Source of the DNA: a virus
Direction: 5' to 3' (one strand)
DNA length: 39,794 nt
IMG/VR virus record: IMGVR_UViG_3300044822_000062
Location: 1 to 39,794 of that record
Below, piece after piece: positions 32,698-38,255 of the stretch; position 1 is the first letter of the stretch, and the number at the start of each line of letters is the position of its first letter. The position numbers and the translations under genes were made by a program. The notes under the pieces were generated by a model. That model worked only from the letters and a program-made list of their open reading frames with translations, had not been told where the DNA came from and searched no databases.

Positions 32698-32936
32698 CAG
32701 CCTGAGCCGGGGAATAGGACTTTGCCGCCTTCGCTACCATCGGGGGCTTTACCGCCGATTGACTCATCGTGGGCGTTACTCAGATCGAATTGCACGCCGC
32801 CGCGCATTTTGGGCTCTGGAGCGATCGTATACTGCCCCAGAATGTTTCTCATCTGCTTGGTGCCCGAACGTAGCACCATCCCCTCTACGGGCTTCCCAGA
32901 GCTTCCTACGACGGCCCGATTATCACCTTTAGCCAT
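32697..32936 (-). CDS. Hypothetical protein, 79 aa
   Basis: The polar, Gly-rich protein (NRAVVGSSGKPVEGMVLRSG, LGQYTIAPEPKMRGGVQFDL) has no membrane segment and is probably partly disordered. It ends one base before the next gene starts. Function unknown. Confidence 0.5.
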   Translation of the reverse strand: MAKGDNRAVVGSSGKPVEGMVLRSGTKQMRNILGQYTIAPEPKMRGGVQFDLSNAHDESIGGKAPDGSEGGKVLFPGSG

Positions 32937-32952
32937 TTAGGCGTTGCCCATT

Positions 32953-33138
32953 TTAGGCGCCACCGGGCTTCTTAGGCATGGCCATCCCGTCGTAATTGTG
33001 GACGGGGAAGCGGATACCGTCGCCGTTGCAGGAACCCACCTTCAACTCGGATTTGAGCGCGCCCTTGCCGGCTTGACCGCGATCCTCGTGCTTGGGCTCT
33101 CCCTTCATCGATTCTCGATTCTCTGGCTTGCCTGGCAT
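32953..33138 (-). CDS. Small basic protein, hypothetical (61 aa)
   Basis: ATG 33138 has an AGGAG site upstream and is preferred to the long open extension, which antisenses nothing useful and overlaps the nuclease gene. The protein MPGKPENRESMKGEPKHEDR is Lys/Gly-rich and flexible at first and ends HNYDGMAMPKKPGGA. It is possibly a small nucleic-acid-associated or assembly protein. No family was recognised. Confidence 0.5.
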   Translation of the reverse strand: MPGKPENRESMKGEPKHEDRGQAGKGALKSELKVGSCNGDGIRFPVHNYDGMAMPKKPGGA

Positions 33139-33194
33139 GGAGTTTCTCCTGTAGGGACTGTGAATATGCGCGTTTGAACGGCTGAATGCAATAT

Positions 33195-33509
33195 TTAGCG
33201 GAATCTCGGCGGATGCCGAGCCTGGACTTGTTCCACGTGGAACATCACATCCCTTTGGGTCCGTATCACCTGGACGCAAAAGCCGCCCCAAACCCTCCGT
33301 AGAGTCTCCTGATGGGGTTCCATGGGTCCATCCTCGGTCTTGACCTCGACCATCTGCAGAATCGGACCGTCCTTCGTGGGAATGCGCACGATCAGATCGA
33401 CAAACCCAGGAACCGTGTGCACATCGAATGTCATGCACATGGCTTCCTCGTACCACCGGCGCACCTCTGCGTGATTGGAATCAGCCTTCGGAGCGTACTT
33501 GTGCTGCAC
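33195..33509 (-). CDS. Putative VRR-NUC-like PD-(D/E)XK nuclease
   Basis: The 104-residue protein starts at GTG 33509 and overlaps the upstream HTH gene by 29 bases. PGFVDLIVRI gives the catalytic Asp (about residue 38), QMVEVKTEDG gives the E-x-K pair, and MEPHQETLRRVWGGFCVQVI is the conserved Q-containing helix, in the order expected of VRR-NUC/Holliday-resolvase-like nucleases. The short length fits phage members. It would cut branched DNA before packaging, or serve recombination with the ERF annealing protein. A parS-like palindrome lies in its 3' part. Confidence 0.65.
   Translation of the reverse strand: MQHKYAPKADSNHAEVRRWYEEAMCMTFDVHTVPGFVDLIVRIPTKDGPILQMVEVKTEDGPMEPHQETLRRVWGGFCVQVIRTQRDVMFHVEQVQARHPPRFR
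33229..33244. promoter_or_regulatory. parS-like ParB-binding palindrome
   Basis: TGTTCCACGTGGAACA is a perfect 16-base palindrome. It matches the chromosomal parS consensus (TGTTTCACGTGAAACA in Bacillus; GTTCCACGTGGAAC as core in pseudomonads) at all positions of the Pseudomonas-type core. It lies inside the nuclease gene, where it encodes MFHVEQ. Confidence 0.7.
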
Positions 33510-33669
33510 TGCGCTTCATCCGATAGGTAATGGCTCGCACATAACTGGCCGAGAGTCCCAAGCGCTCGCCGATCGCCTGGCGGGTGAGCCCTAACTTCAC
33601 AAGTTCCACGACGCGCTTATCTCGATTCAAGGTATCTTCGGCGTTCACGGTGTTTCTACGCCGGCCCAT
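33481..33669 (-). CDS. Small helix-turn-helix protein (62 aa)
   Basis: The core DKRVVELVKLGLTRQAIGER and LGLSASYVRAITYRMKRS forms a helix-turn-helix of the kind in phage regulators and small terminase-like proteins: helix LTRQAIGERL, turn GLS, recognition helix ASYVRAIT. The N-terminus is basic. It probably binds DNA as a regulator of the minus-strand early genes. The stop lies inside the next gene. Confidence 0.7.
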   Translation of the reverse strand: MGRRRNTVNAEDTLNRDKRVVELVKLGLTRQAIGERLGLSASYVRAITYRMKRSAAQVRSEG

Positions 33670-33671
33670 GG

Positions 33672-33935
33672 TTAACCGACAGGTAGCAATACCTGATGTA
33701 ACGCCGCAGCCTCAATCGCTTCCTGGGCACTATCGCACGTATGTAGCACTTCCCCAAAGGGGGTCTTACGCAGCTCGTAGGTGAATGCGCCAGGGGTGCC
33801 ACTGCGGTGGATCTCGTAATCATCGGCCCTTAGCACTTGGGGGGAGATGCGCATCCAATCGAGTTTGCGAGGGGCGCTGACGGGCTGATTACAGCGAGCT
33901 CTGACCTTGGCTTGAACCTGCTCGAGTGTGGGCAT
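33672..33935 (-). CDS. Hypothetical protein, 87 aa
   Basis: A GGGAG site stands 11 bases before ATG 33935. The protein starts with a helix (TLEQVQAKVRARCNQPVSAP), then reads ISPQVLRADDYEIHRSGTPG and AFTYELRKTPFGEVLHTCDS, a small beta sheet, and ends in an Ala-rich helix. The pattern recalls small phage proteins that display a parameter-like fold, but no family was recognised. Confidence 0.5.
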   Translation of the reverse strand: MPTLEQVQAKVRARCNQPVSAPRKLDWMRISPQVLRADDYEIHRSGTPGAFTYELRKTPFGEVLHTCDSAQEAIEAAALHQVLLPVG

Positions 33936-33982
33936 GTGTAATATTTACTCCCTGGTTAAGTGCGGTGCAACCTGAATTGAAA

Positions 33983-34567
33983 CTAGCCCTTGAGTTGATC
34001 CACGAGGTTTTGGAATCCGGGAAGACGTGCAGTAATGCTCTTGGATTCGGCTCTTTGGGAAACCGTTTTTAACGGTCTTAAGTCCGAATGCGAACAGTTA
34101 TCCACAGGTGATTCGCTCTTAAGATTTCTTTTAGGTTTAGGATGAAGATTAGGATGAAGATTAGGAGGTGGACAGTGTGGACTCGTGGTGGACAGTGTGG
34201 ACATCTTTGCGCGCTGCTCCCGCTTCTTGAGACGGAAGTACTCGCGACGCTCCTCGGCACTGCGGATTTTCTCGTATTTCTCGTAGTTGGTGATTCGCCA
34301 GCCCCAGTCCCTGGTTTCCTCAAGTCTCACTATTCGCCGCCCTTCCTCATCTGGCGTGCGTGATTGCGGATCGGGTTTCTCGAGCTCGGCTATGCCCCGT
34401 TGGACAATCTCCAGTGGATAGCCGCACCGCGCTGCGATCGCTTGGGGAGTCATATCAACAACCCCCTCGCGTTCAGCGATTACCAGCATGGCCATGAACA
34501 CGACGGTTGGCTCGAATTGGCCGTAGAGGCTGCCGTCAAAGATCGACCTGAACATCTTGACGTACAT
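33983..34567 (-). CDS. Replisome-organiser-like phage replication protein
   Basis: The 194-residue protein has an N-terminal winged-helix-type domain: KMFRSIFDGSLYGQFEPTVV, AMLVIAEREGVVDMTPQAIA, ARCGYPLEIVQRGIAELEKP, DPQSRTPDEEGRRIVRLEET. Then come the conserved WGWRITNYEKYEKIRSAEER and a basic REYFRLKKREQRAK. This phage family resembles the N-terminal part of replisome organisers and DnaD-like proteins. The C-terminal third is low-complexity and coincides with the repeat cluster and DnaA box in the DNA, as the lambda origin lies inside gene O. Its role at the origin is inferred. Confidence 0.65.
   Translation of the reverse strand: MYVKMFRSIFDGSLYGQFEPTVVFMAMLVIAEREGVVDMTPQAIAARCGYPLEIVQRGIAELEKPDPQSRTPDEEGRRIVRLEETRDWGWRITNYEKYEKIRSAEERREYFRLKKREQRAKMSTLSTTSPHCPPPNLHPNLHPKPKRNLKSESPVDNCSHSDLRPLKTVSQRAESKSITARLPGFQNLVDQLKG
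34098..34106 (+). promoter_or_regulatory. DnaA box
   Basis: TTATCCACA matches the strict DnaA box consensus. It lies in the 3' part of the replisome-organiser-like gene, next to an A+T-rich stretch (34119-34140) and tandem repeats, as expected at an origin. Confidence 0.65.
34131..34202. repeat. Iteron-like repeat cluster, candidate replication origin
   Basis: TTAGGATGAAGA occurs twice head to tail (34137-34148, 34149-34160), within four spaced TTAGG copies from 34131. Next to it GGTGGACAGTGTGGAC occurs twice (34167-34182, 34187-34202) with a 20-base period, giving four GTGGAC copies. The GTGGACAGT motif recurs upstream of the same gene at 34587-34595. Repeats plus a DnaA box inside a replication-type gene is the lambda-O arrangement. 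Confidence 0.6.
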
Positions 34568-34576
34568 TGGCTACCT

Positions 34577-34599
34577 TTGGACTATTGTGGACAGTCCAA
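34577..34599. promoter_or_regulatory. Inverted repeat upstream of the replication-type gene
   Basis: TTGGACT and AGTCCAA form perfect 7-base arms around ATTGTGGAC, and a second nested pair CTATTG/CAATAG overlaps them. The loop carries the GTGGACAGT motif of the repeat cluster. It lies 10-32 bases before the 34567 start and is a likely operator for that gene's product or for one of the HTH regulators. Confidence 0.5.
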
Positions 34600-34601
34600 T
34601 A

Positions 34602-34641
34602 GTAGCAATTACAATGGTTATGTAGCAATTACAATGGTTAT
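34602..34641. repeat. Perfect 20-bp tandem direct repeat
   Basis: GTAGCAATTACAATGGTTAT occurs twice in exact tandem (34602-34621 and 34622-34641). It spans the gap before the replication-type gene and includes the stop region of the upstream HTH gene. It is A+T-rich against a G+C-rich background. It could be a pair of protein-binding sites or a recent duplication. Confidence 0.85.
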
Positions 34642-34874
34642 GGCAAGTCCATCACATAGACTGCCAGACGCTTACTGCCCTGCCTGACCATCGTGCTATG
34701 TATCCGATGACCCCTCGCGCGCAACTCCCGTATACGCTCTGATGCACGGCAGCAGCCGAACCGCTCAAAGGCTATCCAGGTGGTGAGCACACGCCCCGCT
34801 TTCAGATGCTTCAGGATCTCCGAACACTGGCTGCCGCGGCGTAGGAAGCGGCGGGTCTTGGGGCGGCATTTCAT
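34638..34874 (-). CDS. Helix-turn-helix DNA-binding protein (HTH_39-like)
   Basis: The 78-residue protein starts at ATG 34874 overlapping the upstream repressor stop (ATGA). After a basic N-terminus (KCRPKTRRFLRRG), SQCSEILKHLKAGRVLTTWI and AFERFGCCRASERIRELRAR form a winged-helix pattern typical of small phage regulators: the signature is xxILxHL-x-G-x-xTxxxAxxxFG-x-xR-x-xxRIxEL. The end GHRIHSTMVRQGSKRLAVYV is the wing. It is probably a transcription regulator of the leftward operon. Confidence 0.75.
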   Translation of the reverse strand: MKCRPKTRRFLRRGSQCSEILKHLKAGRVLTTWIAFERFGCCRASERIRELRARGHRIHSTMVRQGSKRLAVYVMDLP

Positions 34875-35065
34875 TTGCGTGAACTCCTGGCAAGTGCTTC
34901 GAGCTTGATTCCAGTGACCCGGCTGATCTTGAGCAGCGTCTCCAAAGAAGGCTTTTTTCGGCCATTGAGCCAACGGCTCACCATATGCCGGTCAGCCCCG
35001 AGCCGCTCGGCAAGCTCCGACTGATTGATCTCCTGAGTGCGCATGTAAGATCTGAGTATTTCCAT
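34871..35065 (-). CDS. Cro/CI-type XRE repressor-like regulator
   Basis: The 64-residue protein starts at ATG 35065; GTG 35083 is possible but would lie over the promoter. It is an XRE domain: MRTQEINQSELAERLGADRH, MVSRWLNGRKKPSLETLLKI, SRVTGIKLEALARSS, with QSELAERLG as helix 2 and DRHMVSRWLNGR as recognition helix plus loop. It has no C-terminal oligomerisation or autocleavage domain, so it is Cro-sized. Divergent from the plus-strand operon, it is the likely switch regulator. No ribosome-binding site precedes the start, which fits a leaderless message. Confidence 0.85.
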   Translation of the reverse strand: MEILRSYMRTQEINQSELAERLGADRHMVSRWLNGRKKPSLETLLKISRVTGIKLEALARSSRK

Positions 35066-35066
35066 G

Positions 35067-35102
35067 GATGAGAACCATATCACATGGTGTAATCACGAGC
35101 AA
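35067..35102 (-). promoter_or_regulatory. Leftward promoter for the regulator, with operator
   Basis: On the minus strand TTGCTC (35097-35102), a 17-base spacer and TATGGT (35074-35079) give a sigma-70-type promoter. Transcription would start within a few bases of ATG 35065, so the message would be leaderless. The -10 is overlapped by the inverted repeat ACCAT-atcac-ATGGT (35074-35088), a likely operator giving autoregulation. Confidence 0.5.
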
Positions 35103-35108
35103 CAAATA

Positions 35109-35145
35109 GTTGTTGACAGGGACAACGTGCTATGAAACTATGCTT
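35109..35145 (+). promoter_or_regulatory. Rightward promoter region of the plus-strand operon
   Basis: A perfect TTGACA (-35) is at 35113-35118. Downstream -10 candidates are weak: AACTAT at 17-base spacing or TATGCT at 20. An inverted repeat GTTGT/ACAAC (35109-35113, 35122-35126) covers the -35 and could be an operator for the adjacent regulator. The first plus-strand gene starts at 35166. Confidence 0.5.
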
Positions 35146-35165
35146 CCACATTCACCGGAGGCGAT

Positions 35166-35468
35166 ATGAACGCAAAACTGAAACAGATCGCGAAGCACAC
35201 GCCGGGGCCGTGGGAGTTTGGCACGCCGGGTGATGGTGGCCGCGTCAACGTCTACGCCGATAGCACCATGTCACTGCGAATCTGCCGCGTCGATAGCGGG
35301 CAGGACATCGGCATAGACGCCGCGGCAAACGCCAAGCTAATCGCCGCGGCGCCGGATCTGGCGGAGGCGCTACGCGCGATCCTTGAGTTCGATTCGATGG
35401 ACTACAGCATGCACATACGCGGGATGCAGAAAATTGCTCGCGCCGCGCTCGCGAAGGCGGGTCTATGA
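35166..35468 (+). CDS. Conserved phage protein (TPGPW / ANAKLIAAAPDL family)
   Basis: The 100-residue protein has an ideal GGAGG site five bases before the ATG. HTPGPWEFG near the N-terminus and DAAANAKLIAAAPDLAEALR in the second half mark a very widespread family of small phage early proteins of unknown function. The end is helical (GMQKIARAALAKAG). It is the first gene of the rightward operon and overlaps the next by ATGA. Confidence 0.75.
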   Translation: MNAKLKQIAKHTPGPWEFGTPGDGGRVNVYADSTMSLRICRVDSGQDIGIDAAANAKLIAAAPDLAEALRAILEFDSMDYSMHIRGMQKIARAALAKAGL

Positions 35469-35677
35469 GCGACCAACTCACTTGTCCTTCATGCGCTCAC
35501 GAGTTACCCGAAGTAGCGGACGATGCCGAAGTCTGCCCACGCTGTGGCTTCCCGTGCCTACAGGATGGCAAGGACGAGGATGATATACCGGTATTGCAGC
35601 CGATCACGGTGAGGCCCGTTGAGTTGAATGCTCAACTCTGGAGTGAGTGGAAGCGCCTCGCGGAGAAGCTGCCGTGA
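35465..35677 (+). CDS. Zinc-ribbon protein with a duplicated C-terminal motif
   Basis: The 70-residue protein has CPSC (residues 7-10) and CPRCG (25-29), a small zinc ribbon. The C-terminal half, CLQDGKDEDDIPVLQPITVR then PVELNAQLWSEWKRL, recurs almost unchanged in the gene at 36743. Zinc ribbons of this size bind nucleic acid or proteins. Both ends overlap neighbours (ATGA, GTGA). Function unknown. Confidence 0.7.
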   Translation: MSDQLTCPSCAHELPEVADDAEVCPRCGFPCLQDGKDEDDIPVLQPITVRPVELNAQLWSEWKRLAEKLP

Positions 35678-35874
35678 GCAACCTTCATCCGATATTCGAA
35701 CAGATCTTGAGCGATCTCGGGATGCCGCAGACGCATTGTGAGCGCTGCGAGCAATTCGACCAAGTGCACGATCAAAACTGCCCGAAGCATCCTGACTACG
35801 ACCCCACCCCCTACTGCACCCACTGCGGCCCGAAAGCCAATTGCACCTGTCCGCCTCACCCGGAGAACGACTAA
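35674..35874 (+). CDS. Cys/His-rich small protein (66 aa)
   Basis: GTG 35674 overlaps the previous stop (GTGA). After a helix (NLHPIFEQILSDLGM), it has HCERCEQFDQVHDQNCPKHP and PYCTHCGPKANCTCPPHP, enough Cys and His for two zinc sites. It is possibly a zinc-binding adaptor. No family was recognised. The TAA overlaps the next ATG by one base. Confidence 0.65.
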   Translation: MSNLHPIFEQILSDLGMPQTHCERCEQFDQVHDQNCPKHPDYDPTPYCTHCGPKANCTCPPHPEND

Positions 35875-36743
35875 TGAGCCCCGTCCTACTCGATCGAATG
35901 CAGCAAATCCTGAATCTCTCGCTGTCCTCAGGCAGTCACGCGGATTTCGAGGAAGGCATGTGCGTGATGGAAGCCGCGGCCTATATCGCCGGCGAGCCGT
36001 GGAGCGAGCAGCCGAAGTGTGCGTGCCCCGTCATCACCTCGTTCATGATTGCCTGGAACGATGCATTGCCTAGCGATGCCGAGCGCGATCGGTTGCTGAA
36101 GCCGCTGATCGAATCGGTCATCGATACGAAATCGACGCAAGCCGTCGAGGAGCGCCGCTCATATCTCGCGCTCGATTGGCTGATTCGCGTGCATACGCCG
36201 AAGTGGCTCGACCTTGTGCCATCGCTCGCTCCACACGCAAAGGCCCTGCGCGATCTTGAGGAGATCGCAGACATGGCCGGAGCGACCACGGCCGGAAAGA
36301 AGGTTGATGCCGCGAGGGATGCCGCGAGGGCTGCCGCGAGGGCTGCCGCGAGGGATGCCGCGGGGGCTGCCGCGTGGGCTGCCGCGGGGGATGCCGGGTG
36401 GGCTGCCGGGTGGGCTGCCGCGGGGGATGCAGCGGGGGCTGCCGCGAAGGATGCCGCGAGGGATGCCGCGAGGGATGCCCGGTGGGCTGCCGCGGGGGAT
36501 GCAGCGGGGGCTGCCGCGGGGACTGCCGGGTGGGCTGCCGCGGGGGCTGCCGCGGGGGCTGCCGGGTGGGCTGCCGCGGGGGATGCCGGGTGGGCTGCCG
36601 GGTGGGCTGCCGCGGGGGCTGCCGCGGGGACTGCCGGGTGGGCTGCCGCGGGGGCTGCCGCGGGGGCATTTCTAAAGCCGACGACCCTCTGGCTTCAGGC
36701 AAGCGCGCTCGATCTCGTGAAGCGCATGATCGAGGTGCGGTGA
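35874..36743 (+). CDS. Conserved phage protein with a 12-bp Ala-rich repeat array
   Basis: The 289-residue protein starts at ATG 35874, overlapping the previous TAA by one base. The N-terminal 140 residues contain [40 protein letters not shown] and [20 protein letters not shown], a family seen in many actinobacterial and phage genomes, with no known function. The region of about 145-264 consists of tetrads such as [17 protein letters not shown] short unique C-terminus follows ([20 protein letters not shown]). All six frames are open across the array because its period is a multiple of three. Confidence 0.75.
   Translation: MSPVLLDRMQQILNLSLSSGSHADFEEGMCVMEAAAYIAGEPWSEQPKCACPVITSFMIAWNDALPSDAERDRLLKPLIESVIDTKSTQAVEERRSYLALDWLIRVHTPKWLDLVPSLAPHAKALRDLEEIADMAGATTAGKKVDAARDAARAAARAAARDAAGAAAWAAAGDAGWAAGWAAAGDAAGAAAKDAARDAARDARWAAAGDAAGAAAGTAGWAAAGAAAGAAGWAAAGDAGWAAGWAAAGAAAGTAGWAAAGAAAGAFLKPTTLWLQASALDLVKRMIEVR
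36306..36665 (+). repeat. 12-bp coding tandem array (about 30 units)
   Basis: The units follow [GAT/GCT/ACT] GCC [GCG/GGG/CGG] [AGG/GGG/TGG/AAG], encoding (D/A/T)A(A/G/R)(R/G/W/K). The order is irregular, with longer blocks (for example those containing AAGW-AAAG) repeated. Collagen-like or Cys-Gly-rich translations in other frames are side-effects of the array. Confidence 0.95.
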
Positions 36744-36958
36744 TGGGCTGGGGTAGTTCGCTCTGCTTGGTAGGCCCGTGCCTGCAGGATGGCAAGGACG
36801 AGGCTGAGACGGTGGTGATCCCGATCCTTCAGCCGATCACCGTGCGGCCGGTCGAGCTCAACGCAAAGCTTTGGGCTGAATGGAAGGCCATGGCCGTGAA
36901 GCGCGAGGAGCAGCTCGAAGCAACTTTCGTACAGGAGTATGGCGATGAAAGTTACTGA
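36743..36958 (+). CDS. Paralogue of the zinc-ribbon protein lacking the ribbon
   Basis: ATG 36743 overlaps the previous stop. The 71-residue protein begins [12 protein letters not shown], then CLQDGKDEAETVVIPILQPI and TVRPVELNAKLWAEWKAMAV, matching the C-terminal half of the 35465 gene, and ends KREEQLEATFVQEYGDESY. The Cys pairs of the ribbon are gone. The duplication spans the Ala-repeat gene and may have come with it. Confidence 0.65.
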   Translation: MGWGSSLCLVGPCLQDGKDEAETVVIPILQPITVRPVELNAKLWAEWKAMAVKREEQLEATFVQEYGDESY

Positions 36959-37064
36959 TTGGGTCCTAGTCGCAGTTTTCGTGATAGCCGCCATCGTCTA
37001 TATCGCCTGCAAGGTCTCGCCGCACCACGAGGATATGTACGACGATGAGGAGCCGCGCAAATGA
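36945..37064 (+). CDS. Tiny single-pass membrane protein (39 aa)
   Basis: ATG 36945 has AGGAG seven bases upstream. Residues 6-22 (WVLVAVFVIAAIVYIAC) are a transmembrane helix, followed by an acidic tail (HHEDMYDDEEPRK). It overlaps the genes on both sides. It is possibly a membrane-acting early peptide. No family. Confidence 0.55.
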   Translation: MKVTDWVLVAVFVIAAIVYIACKVSPHHEDMYDDEEPRK

Positions 37065-37228
37065 ACTGGTCAGCCTCGACTGCACTCTGGATATGCCTGC
37101 CGCTGCTCATCTTGTGCGCGCTGTGGTGCTACCTCGAAGGGCGCAGCAGCAAAGTCATCCCCTACCAGAAGGCGAACGAGCTACGGCCGGGGTGTTTTAG
37201 TGTCGGCAAGGATGTGCGCAATGTCTGA
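37061..37228 (+). CDS. Small single-pass membrane protein (55 aa)
   Basis: ATG 37061 overlaps the previous TGA. Residues 6-25 (STALWICLPLLILCALWCYL) form a Cys/Trp-containing membrane helix. The tail GRSSKVIPYQKANELRPG is basic. The last eight bases, ATGTCTGA, overlap the next start, which supports both gene boundaries. Confidence 0.55.
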   Translation: MNWSASTALWICLPLLILCALWCYLEGRSSKVIPYQKANELRPGCFSVGKDVRNV

Positions 37229-37415
37229 CCTAGAGCGTCTGCTAGAAGCCTCCATCGAATACCAGCGTATGAAGCGCATGCTCGTGGAGGTGACCGAGGA
37301 ACTTGCCTACACGACAGCCGATAACGAGCGGCTGCGGCGCGAGCTCGGACGCTGGCGCCTACTCGCCGATATGCGGCAGGATCAGTGTGCGCTTCTTCGC
37401 AGGCAGGCCGGATGA
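37221..37415 (+). CDS. Small coiled-coil protein (64 aa)
   Basis: ATG 37221 was chosen over GTG 37200 because AAGGA lies about nine bases upstream and the start makes an ATGTCTGA junction with the previous stop. The protein is helical and charged: DLERLLEASIEYQRMKRMLV, EVTEELAYTTADNERLRREL, with heptad spacing suggesting a coiled coil. Function unknown. Confidence 0.6.
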   Translation: MSDLERLLEASIEYQRMKRMLVEVTEELAYTTADNERLRRELGRWRLLADMRQDQCALLRRQAG

Positions 37416-37657
37416 GGGAGGAGGAACTAGAGCGGCATTGGCTCATCCTTGAGAACTTCAGGGACTGGTGTCGAGATGAAGGATTCTTACCGAAACTTGG
37501 AGATAAGCATGGCAACGAGAGCAGAGGAATGGGACATGCCGGTGGCAAAAGACGTGGAGCCCACGCCAACGGTGAGCAATCACGGGGTGGGACAGATAGC
37601 TGCAGCGTTCGCGAAAGCGCAGCTCGAGATGAAGAATCCCGGCTTCGACGCGACTAA
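37412..37657 (+). CDS. Possible overlapping ORF upstream of the annealing protein
   Basis: ATG 37412 overlaps the previous stop. The first 30 residues (MREEELERHWLILENFRDWC then RDEGFLPKLGDK) look like real protein. The remaining 50 lie out of frame over the annealing-protein gene and look random. Either a short protein read into an overlap, or a relic of an older gene truncated by the annealing-protein gene. Confidence 0.3.
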   Translation: MREEELERHWLILENFRDWCRDEGFLPKLGDKHGNESRGMGHAGGKRRGAHANGEQSRGGTDSCSVRESAARDEESRLRRD

Positions 37658-38255
37658 TCCGTTTTTCAAGTCGAAGTTCGCAAGCCTGGCTGCTGTCAGG
37701 AATGCCGTCGTCCCGCTTCTCGCCAAGTTCAATATCTGTATGGCGCAGGACTTGACGACAGCGGAAGGGACGATCTCCTGCGTAACCATCCTGACCCATG
37801 CAAGTGGCCAGCAAATGCGCTTTGGGCCGCTCACGCTGCCCGTAGCGAAGGACGATGCACAAGGGTATGCCGCAGCAGGGACCTATGCTAAACGCATCTC
37901 CTTGCAGTCCGTATGCGGCGTGGTAGGGGATGAGGATGACGATGGGAACAGCCAAGTGAAAGCCTATTCGGAACCGCATAGACCGCAGGGCGATGTGGGC
38001 AAAGGCGCTAACCCTGAGAAAGTCGAGGCAGCAGCCAATGCCATCCATGCCGCGTTACATGACGGGGACTTAGAGGAGAAGATCAGGGGCTTGAGGTGTC
38101 TAGACCTTCACGATGCGCTGAATAAGGACCAGGATGTCTATGTCGCTGCGGCTGATAGGTTGAAGCCGTCCGATCGCGCTGCGTTCAAGACGTTCGTTTC
38201 GCTCGCCAAGGCTGCGGAGAAAGCGGATAGGGCCGCGAGCGGAGCGCGGTTTTGA
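37509..38255 (+). CDS. erf: ERF-family single-strand DNA annealing protein
   Basis: The 248-residue protein starts at ATG 37509 with GGAG six bases upstream; TTG 37449 and ATG 37476 are alternatives. The ERF core is GQIAAAFAKAQLEMKNPGFD, NPFFKSKFASLAAVRNAVVP, ISCVTILTHASGQQMRFGPL and DDAQGYAAAGTYAKRISLQS, ending in the typical acidic VVGDEDDDGN. ERF proteins anneal complementary single strands and in P22 circularise terminally redundant DNA. This fits headful packaging. A C-terminal helical domain follows. It is probably the recombinase partner of the VRR-type nuclease. Confidence 0.88.
   Translation: MATRAEEWDMPVAKDVEPTPTVSNHGVGQIAAAFAKAQLEMKNPGFDATNPFFKSKFASLAAVRNAVVPLLAKFNICMAQDLTTAEGTISCVTILTHASGQQMRFGPLTLPVAKDDAQGYAAAGTYAKRISLQSVCGVVGDEDDDGNSQVKAYSEPHRPQGDVGKGANPEKVEAAANAIHAALHDGDLEEKIRGLRCLDLHDALNKDQDVYVAAADRLKPSDRAAFKTFVSLAKAAEKADRAASGARF

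Noticed and set aside
36118-36795. Long open frames opposite and alongside the 12-base array (Pro-Arg-Gln, Pro-Arg-Gly and Cys-Gly repeats)
   Set aside because: The array's period is a multiple of three, so every frame stays open. Only the 35874 frame has coupled boundaries and folded flanking domains.
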